A stretch of DNA of 64,000 nt from Taenia hydatigena (GCA_036345935.2 JADWOT020000002.1:2576692-2640691), one strand, 5' to 3'. Counted from the stretch's first letter, positions 46,666 through 60,100 are shown. Made by a program: numbers and translations. Notes: generated by a model not told the origin, from the letters alone.

Positions 46666-47071
46666 GTGAGCATATTTGGATTTGGAGAAGCTCGAGCATC
46701 ACTGATAACTTGCGCATACATCTATTTCGTAAAAGCCTCTACTGATGTCTACCGACGGGATAAACCAATGCACATATACCAACTGGTCCCATTGCCCGTA
46801 GTGCAGCTCTGCGTCCTTGACCCTGCATTGCACAAACCCGTGAACAAAGTGCTGTTATTCATTAAGACGCTGTGTACCCTTGCAATAGTTTGCCATGTAT
46901 TTCAGCTCTGCTACACAGCGCTTCTCAATTTACCGTTTGCTGCCAAGCAAGGCTACAAGAACTTACTTGTGGAATCTTTGATACACTCGGCGTATGATTG
47001 CCTCATAACTCCAAAGATATGTTTGAGAAAAGCTGTTTCTCATTACAACTTGATGCTTCACTGCAAAAGGT
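46666..47071 (+). CDS. Candidate exon of a membrane-type protein
   Basis: This is one of the longest protein-like open segments in the window, about 135 codons, ending at a clear donor (CAAAAG|GTAAAT at 47072). It contains a hydrophobic span (KVLLFIKTLCTLAIVCHVFQ) flanked by basic residues, then polar sequence. The 5' boundary is uncertain. Acceptor-like sites occur at GCCTTGTGAG (about 46.67 kb) and GCCCGTAG (about 46.80 kb). There is no ATG requirement if it is internal. I do not recognise the family. Confidence 0.3.
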
Positions 47072-49062
47072 AAATTTATGGGTGATGCTTGAGTGTGGCA
47101 TCCCACTTCACGCATTTCAGGAGGGTGGTTGGCAAGAAGAAGCGGTAGTCGAGTTTATATTTGCCTACAGGTAACCATGGCGCAAACATTTCTACTTTCA
47201 CATTCGATTAGTCTTAGGCCTGCAGTCGAATATTAGGTTAGGTTTTGTAGGCCTACCGCGCATCTTCATCGATTGAAGTTAACACAAATCTATTTTAAAG
47301 GAGCTGGAGGAAATTCATTTTGTTGAAGTATTTAACTAAGTTTGAATGTGTCCATTTAGTGAGGACGCCGCATTAAAAGCGCACTAGAAATCATAATTGA
47401 GTCGGGACCTCAAGATGGCTTGACCCACACAAAGCGACGGCTATACAGTGTGACTGATAGAAAGTTTCTCAGAACATGGGCAAGTAGTTTAAATGTAGAC
47501 GCTCATCGAGTCTTTGCTCTCCCATTCTCAATCGGCGTGGCAAATGGCGGCATAGAGTGGTGAATGTGGCAGACTGCATAACTCTGGGGTCGGTTTCAAG
47601 GCTGTCGTGGTCACATGCACCACTTTGCTACACAATATGGAACAAGCCGGATGGTGCCCCAATTCGCAACAAATTTTGCTTCATTGCCTTTGTGAAAATA
47701 GAAAGGTAAATGTTGACTTTCAGTGCTTTACAAAGCACTATTAGTTTCAACAAAACCGCATCCATTTATCTTTAAAGTATGAAAATCCAAAGCCTCTCCC
47801 TTATTCTACTGCGAACATGAGAATCTGCAAATATATGAGCAAACAAAATTTTCTAACACGAACAGCTGACAGCGAATGAGCATTGGCGATTTTCGAGAGA
47901 TCAGAAGCAGGACATAATTGCTTTATGTGTCATACTGATCAGAAGCTGCCAGAACGGGCACATGTGTTGGATGTAAAGTCCGGACTTGCATAAAGCGTGA
48001 GTCATTGTACAGTGCAGGAGAGAGTCCTAACTGTGGTGCCTGAATTTATGGAAACACACCGGTGATCTCGTTGGTTCACGGAAGGAGTCGCAGGTGACGT
48101 CGTAAACATCAGCTTATCAAATGGCCTTTGAAATGGCTCACATTCCCACTTTTCAAATCGACGACATTGGTATTGCCTAAGTGGACTACTCCACCCTGAT
48201 ACGCTTGGTAGTCTAGCAACAGTACCAAAAATCTTAACGTTTAAGGCAATGATCGTAGCATTCTTTGTTCATACCACTCATATGGCTTTTTTATGTGTTT
48301 TCATTATGTTTTCTGTCAGCGAAAGTTTAATTCATTTAAAAGCAAAAACATCTGCAAGTGGTAAGTTATATTAGATCATTGCACATGCTAGCTAATCATG
48401 AAATGTGTTCAATTTAATCTTTAGATCATCCCTAGTCTTTTTGAAGCATTCGTCGATGGAGCTGTTTGCTGTAGCTGCGGAACGAGAGTTGGTATCTTTG
48501 TTTGTTACTGCATTCAACTCCCTACAGTCCGCACAGCCATTGACTTCCGCCAATTTTATGCACTTTAATAAACTTGACTTCATAATTTAGCCTTGAACCA
48601 ACCTGCTCAGATGCTCGGCTTTTATTTGCAGAGTTCAGCTGCATCTTCTTTCAGCAGTGAGATGGTTGTACTGGTCTCAGAAACTTGGTAGAATGAACAG
48701 ACACCTCCGGCAAAATTGGCAACGGCTTTAGCGCTGGGCAATTCATCGGCACTGCACATCATGTCTCAAGGCAATTCTAGACACAAATATTTCCCTCGCT
48801 AACTTCTTTGGCTATACGAATCTGCACGAACAGCACTTATTCCGCTGCTGAGTTCTATTTCTCGCCGAGCCTAATTTCTTCAGATGTAAAGCAACTCCTG
48901 CCACATGACTGAGGGTAGGGAGGGACAAAATAATAGGCCTCGAGTTAACAGCTGTGAAGTCAAAAGCGCTACTGCATGAACGGTCTATTTTGCATCGAGC
49001 AGAACGGAACAGAATCAAACGAAATCCAAGGAAAGGAACTGTCATTTCATTTTGAAGTATAG
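47072..49062. other. Stretch without a supported gene
   Basis: Minus-strand 48392-48583 is a 63-codon ATG-to-stop frame with Cys pairs (NGCADCREL) but no signal peptide and no splice partner. Nothing else is notable. Confidence 0.3.
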
Positions 49063-49257
49063 TTTAAAGAGATGCGATCCCGCATGTTGCTCTTAATGTC
49101 CCATGTTCGCGAACTTGACCAGCTCTTAATGCAATTCGGTCGTCATACAGCAACGCTCCTCGACCACACTGCGCGGTGGATCTGCCCGTCTTTCGTGGAC
49201 GATTATCCGTTTGAAGGTCTTGTTTGCAGGAGAGCTGCTAAGGACTCATTTTGCTAG
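49063..49257 (+). CDS. Candidate terminal exon, unknown function
   Basis: It opens after an acceptor-like TTGAAGTATAG and runs 64 codons to TAG. It contains a likely amphipathic helix (MSHVRELDQLLMQFGRHTAT) and then TARWICPSFVDDYPFEG. No other exon or domain identified. Confidence 0.25.
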   Translation, partial: FKEMRSRMLLLMSHVRELDQLLMQFGRHTATLLDHTARWICPSFVDDYPFEGLVCRRAAKDSFC

Positions 49258-52200
49258 CAGTTGGAGGGTTCTCGCTTAGTCACAGTGACCTTTAACCACT
49301 TTCTCATAAAGATAAACGAAGTCCCTGGCGAGCGTCTACTCATTCTACTCCATAAAGGGGACTCGATATAATGTATGCCATGCTGTTATGACTTTGTGTT
49401 TGGAATGATTCCTACGATTTGTGCTCAAGGTAATGGATTTCGCTACAGAGCGTGGATGTTATGGAACCTTTATCGCACTAGAAACAGAAATAGCGCACCA
49501 ATCATATGGCCCAAGTTAGGCTTTAAAATCTGTGTCGCCGCTGATAGAGGATAGGCTGATACACACTGCCGCAAATATAGCGGTCGTCTTGGTTGCCTTG
49601 CCCTCTTTTCCTCTGAAGCTTCTTGAAGGAAAAAAGTGATTTGGTAAGGGCACTTTTGTCGGCAATCATAGAAGAAGTGAAGTGCATTTCTAGCTTTCGT
49701 CTGTCTAGAGCAGATCTGACGACGTCTCCATGTTCAGATTTGCGCTCAGTGAATTCTTCTCGCTGATGAACCCTACTTCAACGAAATGTGCATTCCTTTG
49801 ATGTCAGGTTTGTAAACCACTGATTTTAGCCTAAAATGTATGGTTGCAGTGATTCGCTGACAACTATTTAATCCTTAAACAGAAATTGCTGTTGCCGTTA
49901 TGGGTTGCTGCTTCAATAGTCACCCCCAAAGTCCTAAAGCATCTTCGAATGATGTGGATGTCATCATCGCAGCACCATTCAGGCTGAATGCTGTGTCCTT
50001 TTGGCAACAGATCACCTAGACTTCCCCTGCTGTGCGTTTGTCAAGCAACTAAGTCTCTGAGTCACATTGGTGGTCCTTAAGCTCTTAACGTGCTTCAATA
50101 GTGTTCATTATGCCCATGCATTGCGGCGTGTTTCGTCCGTCAAGAGCTCTCGACACTATTCACTGCTGTGGCGAATCTAGCGCCTATTTTAGCTAAATTG
50201 TGCTCAGAATATAAGTGTAGATTATGATACTTATATTATTTTATGTGACGTTTCGTCAAACTCCCTGGTTGACAAGAAATTAGGGAAGGCACTCTCCCTA
50301 TCTTCATCAAGGCCACATTGATCCCTTTTGATCTGGGACAATAAAGGTGTCGCAAAGCAATCAGTTCACTTGTGTCAGGAATTGTCGAAAGAAAGAAGGG
50401 ACAAACGAGGTAGTGCTGCAACTATGGCAACTTTAGTGAAATTTATCTTAAGCTGTTGCTTCCATCTCTTAAAAGAAATATGTAATCCAGTATAAAGCCA
50501 TGTAATAGTGCCTTATAGTAATGAAAAGTGGGAATTTCGCAGGCAGTTATGACAAAAGTAACACAAATGAATGAAAACTGTTGATGGATTGAGCAGCCTC
50601 CCTAATCATAGAGTGCGTATTCATTAAAGAGTATTCTTAGGATCCCCGATAATAAGCATCAGCTTCTACGGTAGTCAGCACATGTTTGATTGAATCGCGA
50701 GTTAATAAATGATTGTGAAAGAAACTCGGTCTGATTTAAGTCGGCATAACTTACGCAAGCTTGTGCACATTCTCCTGCGATTACTTGCCAGGTTGAATGT
50801 TCTTTTCATGTGAGGAATGGGCTGGGGTATTTTGCAGCGGTACCAGCTATCTACGAAAAATGGTTAAAAATGCTTAAAGGGCTGATAACTCGTAGGGTTG
50901 TTTGTGCAGTACGTGTAACATTGGAACCGGTCTCCATATGCTTTTTACCCTACTCGGATGACCTAGCCGACTTATTTTGTAAAACGTTTAGGACCCACTG
51001 CTCGTTTGGCACATTGGCACACACTACACAAACATGTCTGCATATATTAAAAGATGTGCACGCAGACTCTTATTAAAGGCTATCACTTAAATAGGCACTA
51101 CGCTTCCTTGAACTGTCTTCGGGTGTCAAGTAGGCGTGTCTCGCCGCCATATAGACCATAGAAGTGCCATGAATCGAGAGAAGAAAATAACCTTTTTCTT
51201 GGCGGCAAGCTCAATCCAAAAGCATGATGTTAGAGATGGATAGGAGAGTCAAAACTCATAGGAAATGTTAATTGTGTTTTCTCCCAATTCGTCGAAGCCA
51301 CATTCGGGCGTAAGAAGTGGGTAAAGTGGTAGCTATTATCAGTGCAGTAAAGTATGCGTCCTCTTCCACATCAGTCATTTCATTGTTAATGTCTTCATTA
51401 CTATGCCTAATGTGTGCACGGTTCATTAGCAAGGGTGGGACACTGCATACGTAACGATAACACTTGAAGACGAATTCCATTTATTCGCTGCCACATTCAT
51501 TATTCTCATTTAAAATAAATGACCTTTCGTCAACTGCGCTTTGCGTTCAGTTTTGTGTTTCGACAAATTTCATCATTCACTTCAGAATCGCTCTCTCAAC
51601 CAATGTTGGTTCAATGAATTTATGTAAATGCTCTCGACACTTGCGCGTATTGATCCTCCCGTTGCAGAAACATGCGAATACACTCTATTGATACTTGTGG
51701 AAACCATAGCAAACATGCTATGAGATCTCCATTTTGTTAATTTGCTACACGTGGAGATCCAAGTATCCGCGCCTTGTTTTACTTGATGTAGATATCATCC
51801 ATGTTCCTAGTCAAATTGTTTTATCCATGTTGGACAAATTGCTTCGGCACATTTGCTAAATAAATTTGAATATATTGTTTGATGAAACCAGTAAGCGACG
51901 CGTTTGCTGTCTAAATGCCGGGAAGCACGTTACACACTGTGTACGCACCAATACGCTCCAGTCACTGGTTGAGTTTAGTGCGACTGGAGATCCCGCAGAA
52001 ATCATCAAACAATTTTAACGTCGATTTCAATTTAACTGCTTGGATAGCAACAAAATCCAAACTACCACTGTGAACGAAGGCATTTACAGACATATAAATG
52101 ATTAGGTAACCTTGTTCTGAAGCACTGTGACAAGTCATGAAAGATTAAGTTTAACTTCGGAGAAATCGTCGGTGGAAATCGGCGCCTTTGTGCATGGACA

Positions 52201-54298
52201 TCCGTGGCTCTAAATTAATTGATTCCCTTCCTTAAGTAGGCAGCGTGTCTTCATGTAAAATTTGAAGGAATACATTTTCTTTTAGCTAGAAGCACTAACG
52301 CTTACCATCCTTGTCGATATAGGCTTGGCAACATTTTGTTGAAATTAATCCGTTTTTCGAGTTACTGTACATCATTCCCAGAGCCATCGGAATGACGCAG
52401 ATCCTGCATCTACCCCTACTGCCATCAAAACTAAAGAAGTTCGCAAAGATCAGACCAAAGTGAAGTCGCATGAATTGAACACCACTACTGTATGAGTTGA
52501 GTTAACCAATATAGGTGGTCAGCGAACAACTCGTCACGGGGCTCCTCCTCAATGCGCACATTCGAGCTCCACATGTTGACAGGTCTGAAGGAAAGGGGCT
52601 GAAAACATGTAGCGTCTCCTCCATGGTGTCATTTAGGCTCGAGTACTGCTCCACCGTTGCCGGAGTAAAAGCTAAAGTATTGGAGCGCTTTACTGGCCAT
52701 TAGTCATTGGGCCAGAACAGCTTGTACAGACGCGCAATACTTTGCCTTTTATGACATATTTAGCGACGTACCTTTAATCCCAAAAAGGTGATTATTTTAG
52801 CGTCTAAATTTTTTCACAGTCATTTCACACATTAAGACATGGTAGAGAAAAGACACTCAGAGTCGAAAAATAAGCAAATTCTTGCAGCCTTGTAGATGAA
52901 TTGGTGCCTCTGTTTCTCACGGCAGCACTGCTAATTCGCTAAAAATAAGGAGCCTTACTTCTGGTGCTCAAAAGTACCTTTAACACTCCTTTGAAGCAAT
53001 GAGTGCAGAGGGTTGATGCTGTGGGATAGCGTAGAGATGTCGGAGAAATTGTGAGGCGAATCGTGTGCGCATGATTTGAGGGGTACATCTTTGCAGCCTT
53101 AACCCTAATCGGCTATCACGGCACGCCCTAATAGCCCAATAATAGACCAGATCGTGTCAATGCTAGAAATACTAATTATAAAAGTGTTGTGAAGACTTTT
53201 TTAACCAGTGCAGCAATGGAAGAGCTATTTCTTAGATCAAAGGAGTGATCACTTTAAATATGCCTACGAATCTCGTATCAGCCCGCATAGCACGTTACTA
53301 TAGCAGGAGTAGATTAAGAGCTTTCTAAGTGCGATTCGAGCCCACTTTAATTTGCCAAATATGTAATATCTTAAGCGCATATGCAGGCAAATCTTATTAT
53401 AATGCTGCTCACGTTATTCAAGCGCTTTGTTTTAGCCATTGAATAAAGGGTGAAAGGTTAAGCACATTACCGGATTCGTGTGCTTGCTGTAATCATGTTC
53501 AAACATCATTCATCGTCATCTAAGGGCAAGCTAGCATTCTAAACATCACGAAGTCGTTAGCCCATCCATTGCATGTGCACATTGTAAGCAGCAGCAATAA
53601 GCAGCTCAAATTCGACCTCCAATTTAGCGGCAGGAACTTCCAACTCGGGCAAGTGGTAATGTAGTTCCGCCTTGGCAGCCATCGCGTTCTTCTTAGAATT
53701 CAAGGCACTTGACCCCGTCAAAGTTTAAATATTTACTACAATTGGAGTTCCGTAGAGATTCGAGGACGTGTGCGCACCTATTCAGACGCAGCACTTCGAC
53801 TGCACACGTCAAAGTCCATGTCGATGTCCGGTCTCTAGATGTGCTCTTTCGCCATGAACCCTGGTTGACCTTTTACCTCGGATGTCATGACAACGTGGAT
53901 ACCGGTAAAATCCGTCTTGTTGGAAGGCCAGGTCTTGCGAGTCATTTCGTATGAGTTGGCAGAGCTTAGAAAGGCGAACCAATTCACTGAAGAGCGCATT
54001 GATGGTTATAACGCCTAAGTGGCCACTGTCCATGGCCTGGAGGCACTCCATACTTCAGGTAGTCTTGCAGCCATGAAACCATGCGTCCATTTCAAGGGAA
54101 AGCCTACAAGATGAGATATGACCGCGCAACTCAAAATCGCTTCCTTTGAGTAGCACAAGATCTAGTGTCCCGCGGTTGCAAAAGCTTTGCAATATACTAC
54201 GCAAAAACAATGATTGCTCCTTCGCTCAAGCTTGTAGCTTAAAGATTTTTGTGCTCTGGAACGGCGGAGCTGTTTCTCAAAGAACTAGGCTTTGGTTA
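49258..54298. other. Stretch without a recognisable gene
   Basis: Short frames only. Plus-strand 50810-51076 (88 codons, contains YFAAVPAIYEKWLKMLKG) and plus-strand 52515-52703 are protein-like and preceded by acceptor-like TAG/GAG sites. Plus-strand 53709-53954 overlaps an equally open minus frame. None could be assigned or joined. Confidence 0.35.
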
Positions 54299-56050
54299 TT
54301 ACGTCAACTTTGCCATCATTTCGTCCCATTTTGAGCATGGATTATCCCGTACACAGTAGAGTATAAAATCGCCAGACCCCATCTTTTGACTTGCTTGAGG
54401 CTTACTCCTATGCCAATTAACCACCGCAATAAATTGTTTTGTATATGCTAAGCAAATTAGATTTTGCTTTCTATTGGTATTTTGCACACACTTCGCGGCA
54501 ACGAGGTCGCTTAAATAATGATGATTCCAAAGGTAAAGCATCAAACTCTCCGTAGGTCAGCAGGAGTGGTTTACTGCATGAGTTTTGGTTTGCTTGAGGC
54601 ACGCGTTTCCGATGGCGTCAGATTTGTGATATGCGCGTGTCACACTTTAACGCACATTATTCACTTCTTGGGCTATTATCCTTAATGACTGCAATCTCTG
54701 GCAAAGCACTGACAAATCGTTGTACCTTAAGGCTTATGTAGAATACAGTGAGTAAAAGAGGAGAGTACTGTTCTCTCTGTCCTGCTTTTATGGACATCCC
54801 ATCTTTGTACACGATCCCAGAGACCTTTCCTTTTATCTCCTTTATAGCCCTCAAAAGTGCTGCCAATCTGGAAAGCAACTAGAACAACTTCCTTATAACT
54901 AGCCATTTACTCTCTTACGTCTTTATGCACCCTGATAATGCCAGCATATAGCCCTTCAAGCAGGAACAATTTGCTGTCGCCAGAGCTCTTTTTAAAATTT
55001 TGTCAATTTCCAACATGCAGGCCTTCTGCACGCGCCTACACTTGCTTCTCCATTCAACGATGCAGTGAAGAAAAGACAGGTATCTGTCCTGCAGTAAAAG
55101 CATTCCTTTGCTAATTTATACAACAAAATGTTTTTCACTGGCTAGCAGTGAGAACACGTATGCCGTTACAATTGTCGAGGTGCCAAGACTAACCTTCGTG
55201 AGAGGCTCATGTCATACAGAACACGAGCATGACAGCAGTGAGAGCAATGCAGATGCTGCATTCATATGTAGCTGTATGGTTCACGTTTCCTTAAAGGACG
55301 TCATTATCCAAGCTGATAATCTATGAGTGAAAGACTGCCAGACGAAGGTGATAGAGACTCAGCTGCAAGGATTCGCACTTCCGACCTAAATTCCACCTCA
55401 AGATGAATAATGTGTGGGTCATTGAAACGCGGTCCTCAATATAAGACATGTTTCGTCTTTTTTTATAAATTCAAAGTACATAATTCCAACAGCTGATCCT
55501 CTGATTTAAGTCCGATACCTCACGGCAAGTATGCTTATTGCCAGCGTTCGGATCACAGAAGAATATAGAAGGCTCTTTTTGACTGCAAGGACGTCAAGAC
55601 TATTGGCAGGATGAAGACATGGCGTGCGTGGCAAATGGGCAACGAACTAGGTCGACGTTGGCCTGCGTTGAAAATGCGAAGTTGGAATGGATTTACGTGC
55701 CCACTATCCACACATACAATGGCACAGGAGGCAGTGGTAATGCAAATTGGATAGACTGAAGGGGTACAACAAATATGAAATTGAAGTTCGGTACTGAAGA
55801 GATCTTAAGCAACAAGACAAAAGAAAAACGACAAATGTCTAATCTGCGCTCAGTCTGCTGAGTGACGTAAGTTATGGCTGCCTCTGAGGCACTGAGATAA
55901 ATGGAAAACGTTTTAGTGTTTCGGCGAGGAACGACGCGAATACCACTGGATCTTACTTCTGCAAAGTTTGCTGCTTCTGCTGCTTCACCAGCACTGGCTC
56001 CACCGCCACTCGCATTTCCTTTAGTTGTTCTTCACATGCAGCAGATGGTG
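54299..56050 (-). CDS. Candidate multi-exon gene for a helical protein
   Basis: Minus-strand exons from 5' to 3': 56050-55957 (after CCGTAG, before GTAAGA; Lys/Gln/Glu-rich, EEQLKEMRVAVEPVLVKQQK, coiled-coil-like); 55088-54919 (after TTTTACTGCAG, before GTAAGA; contains VEWRSKCRRVQKACMLEIDK); 54867-54726 (after TTGCTTTCCAG, before GTACAA; LAALLRAIKEIKGKVSGIV). The 51-nt intron between the last two is in frame (phase 2) and has strong sites at both ends, which is the best evidence here. A final exon near 54539-54299 would fit in phase 0 after GAG and ends at TAA/TGA. The first exon leaves phase 2 and the second starts in phase 0, so either an exon is missing between them or the first belongs elsewhere. 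No family is recognised. Function unknown. Confidence 0.4.
55145..55326 (+). CDS. Weak candidate exon opposite the helical-protein gene
   Basis: It opens after CACTGGCTAG and runs to TGA at 55324-55326. It contains SENTYAVTIVEVPRLTFV. It lies in the intron region of the minus-strand candidate. There is no donor or partner exon, so it may be chance. Confidence 0.15.
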
Positions 56051-56524
56051 CTACGGTTTTAATAGCGAAATTTTGAAGTGCATAAAGATGCTAAAGTTGG
56101 GCGTAACAAACGGGTTCATTAGCCTCCAAAGCAAATACTTAGGCGCAATCAAAGGAATAGAGTAGATCTTATGGCAATAGTTAGAAGATATCAAATGTGA
56201 CGCACAAGTAGATAGACAATGGGAAAGATTTTGTAGATCCAGATTGGATGGAACGGCCGAAAGAATGGATTCTCACGTCTAGGGTTCAGTCTTGATGGAC
56301 ATTACAAATGTGCGTACATTGTATTCGTATTTCAAAATGATGACCTGCAAAATAAGACAAGTACCTAGAGGTTCAGGTGATTAACTGAAATTCTTCCAAA
56401 ACTGGTAGTCGCACCCAAAGCATAAGTTTATTTTGTTCGAATCATCCAATCTTTGTCAGTCTAATTAAAACAACGCAAAATAAGGCATGGAAACCAAGGT
56501 GTATTCTGAATTTCCTAATTGCAG

Positions 56525-56713
56525 GGTCAGCGTAACCTTGGCGAGGCCGATGATTCACCGATTAAAAACACTGAGCAATTCATTACGATTGGATTGCGTG
56601 AATCGATTGACACTCTTAGCCAACCATACACCTCTTTATATGTCCATTTTCAGAAGTGGTTGTTGTCGTGTACAAACTCTGCACAATTACGTATGCTCCT
56701 AAGCGCTTGGTAG
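56525..56713 (+). CDS. Candidate terminal exon, unknown function
   Basis: A textbook acceptor (TTTCCTAATTGCAG, ending 56524, with CTAAT-like branch sites upstream) opens directly onto a phase 0 frame of 62 codons ending in TAG (56711-56713). The peptide (GQRNLGEADDSPIKNTEQFI, later LYVHFQKWLLSC) is protein-like. Upstream exons should lie on the plus strand before 56.5 kb but were not identified. No domain recognised. Confidence 0.35.
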   Translation, partial: GQRNLGEADDSPIKNTEQFITIGLRESIDTLSQPYTSLYVHFQKWLLSCTNSAQLRMLLSAW

Positions 56714-58734
56714 CTTGTGCTCATTGTATTATTAAGCAAAGAAGCTAGCCTTGATGATGCAAATCGAGTGAATACAAAGACCTACGATTCATGTTCCTGT
56801 CCTTCATCGTCATGTTGCAAACTTGTACTCGCTTTTAAACACGATATTTGGTAAGCTTTAAAACGTAAATTTGTCCAGTTGACTTTGAAGCTATGAAAAC
56901 AGCAACAGAAAGACAAATGTACTGGCTGAGTTTAAGATTATTCTCTTGTTTGTTGAGTTGCACCTCTAGGGTGCTTATCTTAATTTAACGGACCCAAGCA
57001 AGCGCACCCGGTTATCCAGGAACAGATAGCACACTTTAAACTGTTTACTTTCATCGGTAATCAAGGTAGACACTGTGCTGATGTCCTTGTTTATCAATTA
57101 TCTGGTCTGCGATTCAGTCGAGTCCGTACTACTCCTGCGAATAGCATCAGTCTCAAGTTTTGCTGATTGACTGGTCTGTGGCGCCGCTCCTGTAGATTTG
57201 GTCAGAATTTGAAGCCCGAAGGAGAAACATGATTCAGGTATGGCTAATTACTGACATCCTCGTAAGTGCATTGATCCTTCTACACACTTTTCTGCGAAAT
57301 CATGCCAATTTGCAGACCACTTTTATGATTTTGGGATCCTCGGCGTTATATATGGTATGGAATGTCTCAAAAGTAATTGAGGGTTGTAAAGGGCCTTTTT
57401 GATTAGCGAGGCATTATCACGGACCATTTGAATGCACTTACTGTCGTATGCCAGCGAGTGATTTTTTGACTGGATAACGAAGTAAAGATGTCTGATGGCC
57501 TACAGTCCAGGAGAGTTCGTCTATCACATAACAAAGTCCTACGGAAACTTAGCAACTCAGACTCTACTGACTGACGTATCCTCGATAATAGTGGGCATGT
57601 AATGCTGAGACCAGAATGGTCGGCAACAATAAAGCATCGCCTGGGTGAGCTCCTAGACCGCAGCAAGAGAAAGAAGGAAGTAAGCTTTTTATCTCAGTAG
57701 ACTAATTTAGCCAACAGACTTACATTTCTGAGGGTTGTCAACAACTGAAATAATCCAGAGCCTCGCGACTAATTGTTGAACGTACTTAGTGCTCAACAGG
57801 ATAGGGTAATAAACGGTGGTCTGTTAAACTGAGGCGAACAAAATTAATAAGAGAGCGTCTTAATGAGCGTAGTCTAGATATTTGAAAGAACAATACGCAG
57901 ATGGAGTCATGGACTTGTGGAAGGGTCAGATGTCGATGAAATTCCACCAAGTAATAGATGACTGTGGTCGGGTCAGCCATGACCAGAACAGGAGTTGATT
58001 TTGTTCAAAGTTGGTTAATCAGCGAAATTGCCAAAGGTCTCAACAGTAATTTGTCGCATCGTTAATTTGAGCGAATTCAGGCAACTAGCCACGATTGTTT
58101 GAAACCACAAATGCTAACACTTCACTATTAAGAAGAACTGTGTTGCGAGTAAACACAGTATTCAACCAAAACAAAAGTGCACGCACTTTAGTTCCGACAC
58201 CCAAGACTCATTCTGAGGCACAGCTTTTAAGTCATAAGCCAGTTCCTATTAAATGCACAGTAGTATTGGACATGTTCAGATAAATGCATAGCGGCAGACC
58301 GCATCAATCCCGTGGCTGATCAAACGCCACTAATTGGTAATTATGGAAAAGGCCCAAGGGTATGGACTTACTTATTTCTAAGACACCAAAATAAAGCTAG
58401 CTCAGTCCTCAATGACGCAGATGACAGCGAAAAAACATGTTTTGACATGAGCACAAGCCTTTAGCTTCGCAGGCGTAAGAGCTACGATGTGTGTGGGCCG
58501 ATGCCAACATTGGGAGAAACATTCATAAGTGCCTTCACATCTGAACGAACATTACATCAAGGAAAGCCATCCCGTTGATTCTTTGATTGTCAACGTCTTG
58601 GATGCTGCGCCTTCTTGTAGTTGCTTCTGCGAAGCACAAGGTGACAGGTCACGATATTGTACATCATACCGACACTTCATATCTACCGGAAACACGAGTG
58701 AATTGAATTCCAAACTGCGTTCCCAGCTTCCTTC
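56714..58734. other. Stretch without a supported gene
   Basis: Frames at 57403-57666 (minus) and 58529-58738 (plus) are short. The latter contains LIVNVLDAAPSCSCFCEAQG but has no splice support. Nothing else seen. Confidence 0.35.
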
Positions 58735-58971
58735 TTAGCGCTGACCAATCTTCTTTAACCCACCGACCAAATATATCAATGCGCCGATGACAACGTTTGC
58801 TTTGAATTGGTTAAAGATAGATTGGAAGCGATCGAAAAGATGCAGGGCGCTCGCGCACACAACTTCAGTTGAGAGCAGTCCATCCGCAGGAGAGCCGCTG
58901 GGTGCCACATTGGTGATGGTGGCAAACGAAATCACCCAATGAGGGCAGCTGTTCTCACCGTTCATCAACTT
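58735..58971 (-). CDS. Candidate terminal exon or small protein
   Basis: On the minus strand it opens right after an acceptor-like GCTACCCGTAG and runs 78 codons to TAA. An ATG lies at 58965. It contains NGENSCPHWVISFATITNVA and ends with a hydrophobic segment (NVVIGALIYLVGGLKKIGQR), so it may be membrane-associated at its C-terminus. Third codon positions are comparatively GC-rich for this window. No family recognised. Confidence 0.35.
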   Translation of the reverse strand, partial: KLMNGENSCPHWVISFATITNVAPSGSPADGLLSTEVVCASALHLFDRFQSIFNQFKANVVIGALIYLVGGLKKIGQR

Positions 58972-59049
58972 CTACGGGTAGCAGATACATAAATCGCCCT
59001 CTGCTGATTGTTGCAACCAAAAAGCCTCACTTTTGGAGAGTCGGTCCGC

Positions 59050-60100
59050 ATTACGTTTGGATTGAATTCGCCACAAAGCTGTCCAAAATGGATTGTGTTC
59101 TCTCTCCGCCGCGCCTTTCTCATATCTCAGTTACTCGTACAATATTCTTCCTCTTCTATCTTTCTTTTTTTCTTAACAAATGCTCCTCCATTGAGAAGCA
59201 TCGACTGCACTTCCACCACATTCTTGCATTCTCGCCTTCTCCCTTGCCACTTTTCCTTTCCTCTTCCCTTCGTTTCTACAAATATTGAAACCACCATCCT
59301 TTACTTTTTACATTTTTGGAATTTCTTTTTAAGGGTTACTAACAATGAAAGAGACCTTTCGATTCCAAAGCAAGTTTATGCTCTCTTTTCTTTATTCCCT
59401 TCTCTCACTAATGTTCCTGTGCATCGTCTCCAGTGATAAAAGGGAGCTCAATGCTTTCCATTTCAACGATACCTGCGTCTTTTTTGGGCGTAAATCTTCA
59501 AATTATCCCTCCTACTAAAGCGTATGTTACGCACTTTCATTTAAGACTTCTTTAGCCTTCCCTTAGCCCTGTTATCAATATTCTTGCATCAGTCCTTCAC
59601 GTCTTCGTAATTGCTGGATGTTTATTTTTCTTCCTTCCCCTTTTTATTCAATCATTATTAATGCAGTTTTCTCATTTCTTTCACAAATCCCTACGCTAAT
59701 TCCTTATGATCTTCCTTTCCTTCTTTATTATCATACGATTGTCACTTTCCTTCTCATGCTCGCATCTTCCGAGAAGTATTTCTGCCCTTCCCTTTTCGCC
59801 CATCCAACCACTCACTTATCTACATGCACCTACTGTGTGCACTTTTAGTCACTTCACCACCACCATCACTGCTTGTAGTCCACTAGTAGATGCCCGTTCA
59901 TCCCTCCCTTCATCCTGTCTTACCTCTATTGTTCGAACAGCAATCTTGCCTTCTTCCCTCCCACTTTTATTTTAATTTGTTCTTTCGTCCGATCCTTCGT
60001 ATTTCTTTCCTTTTTTTCATTCTGTCGTCTCCCTTTTCCTTTTCAACTTTACCCGCAAAGCACCCCTCCACCTTTTAATGTCTGCTTTCTATCCACAGCT
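59050..60100 (+). repeat. T/C-rich tract with repeat R1, copy A
   Basis: Strongly pyrimidine-rich plus strand. The core at 59790-60010 matches copy B and the inverted copy at 34.6-34.8 kb: CATGCACCTACT, TTTTAGTCAC, CACCATCACTGCTTGTAG, CTAGTAGATGCCC, then TTATTTTAATTTGTTCTTTCG. Start and end are uncertain because low-complexity sequence blurs them. The several open frames here (for example 59008-59436) are composed of Ser/Leu/Phe/Pro runs and are not called as genes. Confidence 0.55.

Noticed and set aside
59008..60080. Overlapping plus-strand frames up to 142 codons
   Set aside because: They are a by-product of the pyrimidine-rich sequence (Ser, Leu, Phe, Pro repeats) in R1.
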